This document shows, piece after piece, positions 47,601 through 59,600 of a stretch of 64,000 nucleotides of DNA. The notes beneath the pieces are model-generated. The model searched no databases. It was not told the DNA's origin and worked only from the letters and a program-made list of their open reading frames with translations. The translations under genes and the position numbers were made by a program. This stretch comes from Cervus elaphus (Eukaryota > Chordata > Mammalia > Artiodactyla > Cervidae): contig NC_057818.1 of assembly GCF_910594005.1 (NCBI RefSeq), positions 11,961,501 to 12,025,500 on the forward strand, given 5' to 3'. Every line of letters starts with the position of its first letter. The first letter of the stretch is position 1.

Positions 47601-50600
47601 ACAGAATCCTTCCAAATACTACAGCCATTGAGTGTCCTTCTCAACACATCAGCCCATCAGAATCTTCTCAACACAGCAGCTTCTGAGAATCCTTTAAAGC
47701 ACAGCAGCCCTGAAAAATTCTTCTCAACAGAGAGGCCCTCAGAATACTCCCCAACACCATAACTTCTCAGAATCCTTCTCAACACAGCAGTCCTTCAGAA
47801 CTCTTCCCAAACAGGTAATTCCTCAGAATCCTTCCCATCACAGCAGCTCCTCAGAAACTACTCTACGCAGCAGTCCCTCACTTCCTTCCCTAAGAGCAGC
47901 CATTCAGAATCCTCAACACAACCACCTGTCAAAATCATTTTCAACATGGCAGCACCTCAGACCCTTCCGAATGCTGTAGCCCTGCAGCAGCCTTCTGAAC
48001 ACAGAAATTAAAACCATCAGAACATCTCTACATGGCAGCCCCTAACATTCTTCTCAACATGGAAGCCCTCAGAATCCTTTCCAACACATAGCTCTTCACA
48101 AGCCTTTCCAACATGGCAACCCCTCAGGATCCTTCCCAACACACAGCCCCTCAAAATCATTTTCAACATGGCAGCCCCTCACAATCCTTTTGAACAAAGC
48201 AGCTCCTCCGATCCTTCTCAACATGGCAGCCTGTGAGAATCCTCTAAAGTACAGCACCCACTAAGATTCTTTTCAGCACTGCAGGCTCTCAGAACACTGA
48301 ACAAGACAGCAGCTCAGAATCCCCCTTAATATGCAGCCCCTTAAAATCATTTTCAACATGGCAGAATTTCAGAATCTTCTGAATACAGCAGTCCTCATAT
48401 CCTTCTGAGAATTCTCTAAAGGATGGCAGCCTCTAAGAGCCCTCTTAACACGGAGGCCCCCCGAATCCTTCTGAACATGGCAACTCATTACAATCATTCT
48501 AAACATGGCAGAATCTCAGAGTCATCTCAATAAGACAGAACCTCAGAATCCTCCTCAACACAGCAGCCACACAGAATACTTCTCAGCCCAGCAGCCCCAA
48601 ATCCTTCTCAACATGGCAGCCCTTCACATCCTTCCAACACAGCAGCCACTTAGATTTCTTCTCAATAAGGCAGCACCTCAGAATCCTCCTCAATATGGCA
48701 ACTCTTCAGAATCCACCTCAACACTGCATCCCCTCAGAATCCTCTAGAACAGCCCCTCATATCCTTCCCAGTGAGGCAGCTACTCAGAATCCTCAGCACA
48801 GCAGCCCCTCAGAATCCTTCTTAACACAGCAACTCCACAGAACATTTTCAATGTGGCAGCCCCTCAGAATTCTTATCAATATGGCAGCCCCTCAGAATCC
48901 TGTTCAACATGGCAGCACCTCACAATGCTTACCAACACAACCAGGTCTCAGATCCCTCCCAACACAGCAACCTCTAAGAATCTTCAAAACATGGAGGCTC
49001 AGAGAATCCTTCTCAACAGATTAGCCCCACCTCAACATGGCAGCACATGAGATTCTTATCAACACAAAAGCCCTCACAATCTTTTTCACACAGTAGCCAC
49101 TCAGAATGCTCATCATGACAGCAGATCAGAATGCTGCTCAACATAGCAGCCCTTCAGGATTATTTTCTATATAGCAGCACCTCAGAATCCTTCGCCAAAC
49201 TGCAGGTCCTTAGAATCTTTCCCAACACAGCAGTCCCTCAGAATCCTTCTCAACGTGGCAGCTCCTAAGAACTCATCAACACAGAAATCCTCACAATCCA
49301 TTTGACACAGTGGGTCCCTTACATCCTTCCAAACACAGTAGAAACTCAGAAAAACCTTTTCAACAAGGCAGCACTTCAGATCCTTCCCAATGCTGCAACC
49401 CCTCAGAATCATTCTGAACAGAAGTCCCCCAGATTCTTCTCAACAGCATTCCCACCCCTCAGAATCATTCTGAACAGAAGTCCCCCAGATTCTTCTCAAC
49501 AGCATTCCCAAATATTCTGCTCCACATGGAGACTCTAATAATCTTTCTTAACACAGCAGCCCCTAAGATTATTCTAAACACAGAGGCCATCAGAATCCAT
49601 CTCGCCAGGTAGCCTGTTTGTTACTTCTTTTTTTTTTTTTTTAAATTTTTATTTATTTATTTATTTTTTTTGTCATACATTGATATGAATCAGCCATAGA
49701 TTTACACATATTCCCCATCCCGATCCACCCCCCACCTCGTTTGTTACTTCTTAAGATGGTAACCCCTAAGATACTTCTCAAAATAAAAGCCCTCAGAAAC
49801 CTGACATGGCAGCCTATCAGAATCCTTCCCAACGTGGGAGCCACTCAGAATTCTCATCAACACAGCAGTGGCTAAGATTCTTCCCAACATGGCAGCCCCT
49901 AGAATTCTCCTCAAAATGACAGCCCACAGGAATCCACCTAAACGCAGCAGCCCCTAAGAATCCTTCCCAACACACAGGCCCTCAAAATCTACTCAATGTG
50001 ACACTATCTCAGAAGAGCCCTTAACACCGCAGCCTCTCTAATTCTTCATAACTCAAAAGCCCTCAGAATCCTTTTGACATGGCAGCCCTTCAGAATCATT
50101 CCCACCACTGCAGCAGCTAAGATTATTCCCATCATGGCAGCGTCTAAGATTCTTCTCAACACTGAGGCCCTCAGAATCCTTCTGACACAGCAACCCACGA
50201 GAATCCTTCCCAACACAGCAGTCCCCTCAGGGTCCTTCTCAAAGGACAGTCACTCAGACCCTTATCAACACCACGTCTACTCAGATCCTTCACAATATGG
50301 CAGCCCCACAGAATCTTTTCAAACACTACAGGTCCTCAGTGTCCTTCTCAACACAATAGCTTCTGAGAATCCTCCAAAACACAGCAACCCCTAAAATTCT
50401 TCTGAACATGGCGATAGTCAGAATCCTCCTCAACATGGCAGCCCATCAGAACTCTTCCCAAACAGGCCATGCCTCAGAAACTGTCCCAACACAGCAGCAC
50501 ATAATCTTTCTCAGTATGGTAGCATCTGAGATCCTTTGCATCTTTAATAATTGGGCTTCCTTCATAGCTCAGTCGGTAAAGAATCTGCCTGCAATGCAGG

Positions 50601-53600
50601 AGACCCAGGTTTGACTCCTGGGTCGGGAAGATCCCCTGGAGAAGGAAATGGCAACCCACTTCAGTATTCTTGCCTGGAGAATCCCATGAACAGAGGAGCC
50701 TGGCAGGCTATAGTCCATGGGGTCACAAGAGTCGGACGTGACTCAGTGACTAAACCACCACCAGCACCACTCAAAACCCTCATCAATTCAGCAGCCTCTC
50801 AAGGATCCATCTGAACACCGGAGCCCCTCAAAATCCTTCTGAATATTGTAGCACCTAGATCCTCCTCTACACCACAGCTCTTGAGAATCCTCCAAAACAC
50901 AGCACCTCCTGATTCTTCTCAACATCGAGGCCCTCAATATACTTCCAGCATGGCAGCTCCTACAATTCTTCTCATCATGGAGCCCCTAGAATCATTCTCA
51001 CATGGTAGCCCCTCAGATCCTCCTCAAAATGGCAGCCCCTCAGAATCCTTCCCAAATGGTAGTTGCTAACATTCTTCTCAATACTATATCCCTTGAGAGT
51101 TGTTCCCAATGAGGTAGCCCCTCAGGTCCTTCTGAACACTGCAGGCCCTCAGAATCCTTCTCAACAAGGCAGCACCTTAGATCCTCAACATCAAGCCTTC
51201 CCAAATTCTTCTCAATGTGGTGGACCCTCAAATCTTTTTCAACACAGCAGCCTCTCAGAATTCTTACTAACAACATCTGCTCACAATCCTTCCCAACACA
51301 CATGCCTCAGGATCATTCTCAACACAACAACTTCACCGATTCTTCCCAACACAACAGGTCCTTGGAATCCTTTTTAACATGGAGGATCTCAAAATCTTAC
51401 TCAAACTGACTTACTCCACTGCCTCAGATCCTCCTCAACACTGAAGCCCCTCAGAATCCTTTTGAACACAGAAGTCACCCACATCCTTCTCAACACAAAT
51501 GCCCCTAGAATCCTTCTTACACAGTAGGCCTCAGGATACATCTAAACCACAGCATTATAAAACCTTCCCAACATGCCAGTCCCATGAAATCCTTCCCAAC
51601 ACTGCAGGCCCTCGGTATCCTTCTCAACAAGGCAGCACCTCAGAATCCTCCTTAACACAGCAGGTCTTCAGAATAATTTTCTTTATAGAAGCCCTCAGAA
51701 TCCTTCCCAACCCAGCAGCCCCACAAAATCTTCTCAATATGGCAACCCCTCACTTCCTTCCCAAAGATCAGCCATTCAGAATCCTCAACACAGCAGCCCT
51801 TCAAAATCATCTTCAACATGGCAGCACCACAGATGCTTCCCAATGCTATCACCCTTCAGCAGCCTTCTGAACACAGAAGCCCCTCAGAACCATCACAAGG
51901 TAGACCCTAAGATTCTTCTCAACACAGAGGCCCTCACAATCCTTCTGATATGGCACCCTCTCAGGATTCTACTCAACACAGCAGTCCCTCATAATAATTT
52001 TCAACATGGCAGCCCCTCTGAATCCTTCTGAACACAGCAACTCCTCAAATCCTTCTCAACATGGCAGACCCTTAGTATCCTCTAAAGCATAGCAGCTCCT
52101 AAGATTCTTTTCAACACTCAGGTCCCTCATAATCCTTGTGAACACTGCAGCCCCTTAGAATCCTTTGCAACACTGTGGTACCTCAGAACCTTCTCAATAC
52201 GGCAGCAGCACAAATCATCCCAAACATAGTCCCTTAAATCCTTCTCAACATGGCAGCCCCTACGATTCTGCTCTACATGGAGGCACTAAGAATCCTTCCC
52301 GAGAAAGCAACCCCTCAGAATACATCTAAACAAAGCACCTCTCAGAATTCTTTCAACACAACTACTCCTCAGATCCTTCTCAATACAGCAGCCCCCAACA
52401 ATCTTCTAAACAAAGATCCATCTCAAAAGGCACTCTTTCTAATCTTCCTCAACATGGCAGCCCCTAAGATGCTTCTTAACACTCAGAATTAAGCATTCTT
52501 AAGCCCTCAGCAAAAACAAGACCGGGAGCTGACTGTGGCTCAGATTATGAACTCCTTATTGCCAAATTCAGACTTAAATTGAAGAAAGTAGGGAAAACCA
52601 CTAGACCATTCAGGTATGACCTAAATCAAATCCCTTATGACTATACAGCAGAAGTGAGAAATAGATTTAAGGGACTAGATCTGCTAGACAGTGTGCCTAA
52701 GAACTATGGATGGAGGTTTGTGACATTGTACAGGAGACCGGGATCAAGAACATCCGCATGGAAAAGAAATGAAAAAAGGCAAAATGGTTGTCTCAGGAGA
52801 CCTTACAAATAGCTGTGAAAAGAAGAGAAGCAAAAAGCAAAGGAGAAAAGGAAAGATATTCCCATTTGAATGCAGAGTTCCAAAGAATAGCAAGGAGAGA
52901 TAAGAAAGCCTTCCTCAGGGATCAATGCAAAGAAATAGAGGAAAACAACCAAATGGGAAAGACTAGAGATCTCTTCAAGAAAATCAGAGATACCAAGGGA
53001 ACATTTCATGCAAAGATGGGTTCGATAAAGGACAGAAATGGCAGGGACCTAACAGAAGCAGAAGATATTAAGAGGTGGCAAGAATACACAGAAGAACTGT
53101 ACAAAAAAGATCTTCATGACCCGGATAATCACGACGGTATGATCACTCACCTACAGCCAGATATCCTGGAATGTGAAGTCAAGTGGGCCTTAGAAAGCAT
53201 CACTACGAACAAAGTTAGTGGAGGTGATGGAATTTCAGTTGAGCTATTTCAAATCCTAAAAGATGATGCTGTGAAAGTGCTACATTCAATATGCCAGCAA
53301 ATTTGGAAAACTCAGCAGTGGCCACAGAACTGGAAAAGGTCAGTTTTCATTCCAGTCCCAAAGAAAGGCAATCCCAAAGAATGCTCAAACTACTGCACAA
53401 TTGCACTCATCTCACATGCTAGTAAAGTAATGCTCAAAATTCTCCAAGCCAGGCTTCAGTAATACGTGAACCTTGAGCTTCCAGATGTTCAAGCTGGTTT
53501 TAGAAAAGGCAGAGGAACCAGAGATCAAATTGCCAACATCCACTGGATCACTGAAAAAGTAAGAGAGAAAAACATCTATTTCTGCTTTATTGACTATGCC

Positions 53601-56600
53601 AAAGCCTTTGACTGTGTGGATCACAACAAACTGTGGAAAACTCTGAAAGAGATGGGATTACCAAACTACCTGACCTGCCTCTTGAGAAACCTGTATGCAG
53701 GTCAGGAAGCAACAGTTAGAACTGGACATGGAACAACAGACTGCTTCCAAATAGGAAAAGGAGTACATCAAGGCTGTATATTGTCACCCTGCTTATTTAA
53801 CTTATATGCAGAGTACATCATGAGAAACACTGGGCTCGAAGAAGCACAAGCTGGAATCAAGATTGCCGGAGAAATATCAATAACATCAGATATGCAGATG
53901 ACACCACCCTTATGGCAGAAAGTGAAGAGGACCTAAAAAGCCTCTTGATGAAAGTGAAAGAGGAGAGTGAAAAAGTTCATTTAAAGCTCAACATTCAGAA
54001 AACTAAGATCATGACATCTGGTCCCATCACTTCATGGGAAATAGAAGGGGAAACTGGAAACAGTGTTAGACTTTATTTTGGGGGCTCCAAAATCACTGTA
54101 GATGGTGACTGCAGCCATGAAATTAAAAGACACTTACTCCTTGGAAAGAAAGTTATGACCAACCTAGATAGCATTTTAAAAAGCAGAGACATTACTTTGC
54201 CAACAAAAGTTCGTCTAGTCAAAGCTATGGTTTTTCCAGGAGTCATGTATGGATGTGAGAGTTGGAGTCTAAAGAAAGCTGAGCACTGAAGAATTGATGC
54301 TTTTGAACTGTGGTGTTGGAGGAGACTCTTGAGAGTCCCTTGGACTGCAAGGAGATCCAACCAGTCCATCCTAAAGAAGATCAGTCCTGGGTGTTCACTG
54401 GAGGGACTGATGCTGAAGCTGAAACTCCAATAGGTTAACCACCTGATGTGAAGAGTTGACTCATTGGAAAAGACCCTGATGCTGGGAGGGATTGGGAGCA
54501 GGAGGAGAAGGGGACGACAGAGGATGAGATGGTTGGATGGCATCACCAACTCGATGGACATGAGTTTGAGTAAACTCCGGGAGTTGGTGATGGACAGGGA
54601 GGCCTGGCATGCTGTGATTCATGGGGTCACAAAGAGTTGGACACAACTGAGCGACTTAACTGAACTGAACTGAAGCCCTCAGAATCCCTCCCAACATGGC
54701 AGCCACTCAAATCCTTCTCAACATGTAATTCCCTCAGAATCCTCCTCAACCCAATAGCACCTCAGAATTCCTACCAACATGGCATCCACTCACAAACCTT
54801 ACCAACATGGCATGCCTAAGAATCATTCTCAACACAACAGCCACTCAGATTCTTCCCAACACAGCAGGCCCTCAGAATCCTTCTCAATGTGAAGCACCTC
54901 AAAATCTTACTCAACATGACAGTACCTCAGCATCCTTCTTAACACCACAGCCCCTCAGATTCTTCACAACATGACAGCCCCTAAGATTCTTCTCAACACT
55001 GAGGCCCTCAAAATCCTTCCTTCCACCACAGGAAACCGTGAAAATCCAACCCATGAGGAAGCCCCACAGGATTCTTTTCATCAGGACAACCACTCAGAAT
55101 CCTTCTTAATCACATCACCTCAGAATCTTCCCAATATGGCAGCCCCACAGAATCCTTCTGAAAACTACAGGTCCGCAGTGTCCTTCTCAACAAGGCAGCC
55201 CCTCAGAATCATCTCAACACAGCAGCTTCTGAGAATCCTCAGAAACACGGCAGCCCCTAAAATTATTCTCAACACAGAGGCCCTCAGAATCCTACCCAAT
55301 ATCACAGTCACTCAGATACCTTCTTAACACAGCAGCCCCTCAAAACTCTTCCCAAACAGGCAGTTCCACAGAACCTATCCAACATAGCAGTCACAGAGCC
55401 TTCTCAACATGGCATCTTCTCAGAATCTTCCTCTACACGGAAGCACCTAGATCCTTCTCAGCATGGCAGCAGCTGAGATCCTTTGCAAAACAGCTGTCCC
55501 TTAAAACCCTCATCAACTTAGGAGCTCCTCAAGGATCCATCTAAATAATCTGGCCCCTCAAAATCCTTCTCAACATGGCAGTACCTCAGGTCCTTCCTAA
55601 TATGGTAGCCCCTCAATGACACTACATCAGATCTTTCTCAACACAGCAGCTGCTCAGAACCCTTCTCAACATTGCAGCACCTCAGAATTCTTCAACACCA
55701 CAGCATCTCAGAACTCTTCTCATACAGGCAGTTCCTCAGGATCCATCCCAACACAGCAGCCCACAGATCCTTCTCAACATGGCATCCTCTTAGAATCCTC
55801 CTCTGCACAGAGGCACCTAGATCCTTTTCAACATGGTAGCACCCCAGATCCTTCTTGATATGACAGCCCTTCAGATCCTCTGCCACACAGAAGCTTCTCA
55901 GAATGCTGCTCACCACATATCCCTCAGAATACTTTGCAACAAGCAGTCCTCAGAACCCCTCTTAATACACCTCTCAGATATTTCCTCAATAGAGCAGCCC
56001 CTCAGAATTCTTCTCAACACAGCAGGCGCACAATATCCTTGTCAACATGACAGCCCCTGAACGTGGAGGTCCTCAGAATCCACCTCACACAGTAACCCCC
56101 CAGAATCCTCCTCAAAATGTAAGCCCCTCACAATCCTTCTGGACACAGCAGCCCCTAAGAATCCTTCCTAACATGGCAGTGCCTCAGAGCCTCCTCAATA
56201 CAGTAGCACCTCAGAATGCTTACCAACATGCCATGCCTCAGAATTATTCTCAACAAAACAGCCCATGAGATACTTTCCAATACAGCCCTCAGAATCCTTC
56301 TCAACATGGAGCACCTGAAAAACATACTCAACAGGACACTACCTGTTCTCCTTAAAGCTACCCTCAGAATTCCTTCTAAACACGGCAGCCCCTAAGATTC
56401 TCACAACCCTTGTGACACAGCAGGCGCCTCACATCCAGAAACTCAGCAGAAACTCAGAAACCTTCTCAACAAGGCAGCACTTCAGATCCCTCCCAATGCT
56501 GCAGCCCCTCAGAATCATTCTGAACACAGAAGTCCCCCAGATTCTTTACAACAAGCAGCCCTGAAGGTTCTGCTCCACATGGAGGCTTTAAGAATCCTTC

Positions 56601-59600
56601 TCAACACAGCAGGCCCTCAGAATCCTTCTCAACAACGAGCACCTCAAAATCTTACTCATCGTGATACTATCTCAGAATCGTCCTCAACACCATAGCCCCT
56701 CAGATTCTTGACAACACAAAGGCCCTCAGAATCCTTCTGACATGGCAGTCCTTTCAGAATCGTTCCCACCACTGCAACTGCTAAGATTCCTCCCAACGTG
56801 GCAGCCCCTAAGATTCTTCTCAACACTGAGGCCCTCAGAATCCTTCTGACATGACAACCCATGAGAATCCTTCCCAATGTGGCAGCCCCCCTTAGGATCC
56901 TTCTCAACAGTACAGCCATTCAGAATCCTTGTCAACACCACATCTACTCAGATCCTTCACAATATGGAAGCTCCACAGAATTCTTTCAAACACTATAGGC
57001 CCTCAGGATCCTTCTCAATAAGTAGCTTCTGAGAATCCTCCAAAACATGGCAACCCCTAAAATTCTTCTGAACACAGAGAAGTTCAGAAGAATTCCCTTG
57101 GAGTCCTTCCCAACACCTCGGCACCACAGAATCCTCCTCAATGAGGCAGACCCTCAAAACTCTTCCCAAACAGGCTGTGCCTCAGAATTTGTCCTAACAC
57201 AGCAGCACACAAATCTTTCTCAGTATGGTAGCATCTGAGATCCTTTGAAGAACAGCTGCTCCTCAAAACTCTCATCAATTCAGCAGCCTCTCAAGGATCC
57301 ATTTAACAAACACCCCAGTCCCTGAAAATCTTCTCAACATGGCAGCACCTCAGATCCTTCTCTACACTATAACTCCTGCTGCTGCTGCTGCTAAGTCGCT
57401 TCAGTCGTGTCCGACTCTGTGCAACCCCATAAACGGCAGCCCACCAGGCTCCCTCCCTGGGAGTCTCCAGGCAAGAACACTGGAGTGGGTTGCCATTTCC
57501 TTCTCCATTGCATGAAAGTGAAAAGTGAAAGTGAAGTCGCTCAGTCGTGTCTGACTCTTAGCGACCCCACGGACTGTAGCCTACCAGGCTCCTCCGTCCA
57601 TGGGATTTTCCAGGCAAGAGTACTGGAGTGGGTTGCCATTGCCTTCTCCCCTATAACTCCTGAGAATCCTCCAAAACACAGCACCTTCTAAGATTCTTAT
57701 CAACACAGGGGCCCTCAGAATATTTCCTAGCATGGCAGTTCCTACAGTTCTTCTCAACATGGAGCCCCTAGAATCATACTCACATGGAGCCCTACAAATC
57801 CTCCTCAAAATGGCAGCCCCTCAGAACCCTTCCCAACCCACAGCTGCTAACATTCTTCTTCTCAATACTACACCCCCTGAGAACTTTTCCCAATGGGGCA
57901 GCCCCTCGGGTCCTTCTGAACACTTCAGGCCCTCAGAATCCTTCTCAACAAGGCAGCACCTTAGATCCTCCTCAATACCCAGCCCTCCCAACAGGGTGGA
58001 CCCTCAGATGCTTTTCAACACAGCAGCCTCTCAGAATTCTTACTAACAGCATCTGCTCACAAACCTTCCCAACACACTTGCCTCAGAATAACTCTCAATA
58101 GCCCACAGATCATTCCCAACACAACAGGCCCTTGGAATCTCTCTAACATGGAGCATCTCAAAATTTTACTCAGAATGACACTGCTTCAGATCCTCCTCAA
58201 CCCTGCAGCCCCTCAGAATCCTTCTCAACACAAAAGCCCCTAGAATCCTTCTCACACAGTAGCCTTCATCTAAACCACAGCATCTTAGAACCTTCCCAAC
58301 ACAGCCGTCCCATGAAATCGTTCCAAACACTGCAGACCCTCAGTATCCTTCTCAACAAGGCAGCACCTTGGAATCCTCCTTAACTTCTTAACCGCAGCTC
58401 TTCAAAATAATTTTTATCATAGAAGCCCTCAGAATTCTTCCCAACACAGCAGTCCCTCAGAATCCTCTCAGTACAGCAACCTCTCACTTCCTTCTCAAAG
58501 ATCAGTCACTCAGAATTCTCAACATGGCAGCCCTTCAGGATCCTTCTCAACACAGCAGTCACTCAGAATCCTTCTCAACATGGTAGCAACACAGATCTTT
58601 TCCAGTGCTATAGCCCTTCAGCAGCCTTCTGAACACAGAAGCCCCTCAGAACCATCACGTAGATCCTAAGGTTCTTCTCAACATGGAGGTACTCACAGAT
58701 CTTTTCCAGTGCTATAGCCCTTCAGTAGCCTTCTGAACACAGAAGCCCCTCAGAACAACAATGTAGATCCTAAGATTCTTCTCAACATGGAGGCCCTCAC
58801 AATCCTTCTGATATGGCACCCTCTCAGGATTCTACTCAACACAGCAGTCCCTCATAATCATTTTCAACATGGCAGCCCCTCTGAATCCTTGTGAACACAG
58901 TAGCCTCTCAGATCCTTCTCAACATGGCAGCAGCCCCTTAGAATCCTCTAAAGTACGGCAGCCCCTAAGATTCAATACTGAGGCCCCTCAGAATTCTTGT
59001 GAACACTGCGGCACCTCAGAATCCTTCCCAACACTGCAGCACCACAGAACTTTCTCGGTATGGCAGTACCACAAATCCTCCCCAACACAGTGGTCCCCCC
59101 AAATTCTTCTCAACACAGTAGCCCTTCAGATCCTTCTTAACACTGTACCCTCGGAATCCTTCCATACACTACAGGCCCTCAGAACACTTCTCAACAAGGC
59201 AGCAGCTTGAAATCCTCCTCAACATGACAGGCTTTCAGGATCTTCTGAACACAGTAGCCCTCCTATCCTTCTCAACACAGCAGGCCCTGAGAATCCTCCA
59301 AAAGATGGCTACCTCTAAGATCCTTATCAACATTTTGAGTTGCCTAGAATCCTTCTAAACACGACAGCCCCTTACAATCTTTTGAAACATGGCAGCACCT
59401 CAGAATCCTCAACTCAGCAGTCACACAGAATATTTCTCAATCCAGTAGCTCCCCCCAAATCCTTCCCAACACACCAGCATCTCACATCCTTCCAACACAG
59501 TAGCCACTTAGAATTCTTCTCAATAAGGCAGCACCTCAGAATCCTCCTCAACAGGACAGGCAGGCCTAATCTTTTTCAACTTGGCAGCCCCTCAGATCCT

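Noticed and set aside
52579..54289. Frames with reverse transcriptase similarity as a possible host gene
   Set aside because: They are broken pieces of a BovB LINE with a 5' truncation, internal stop, frame changes and flanking target duplication.
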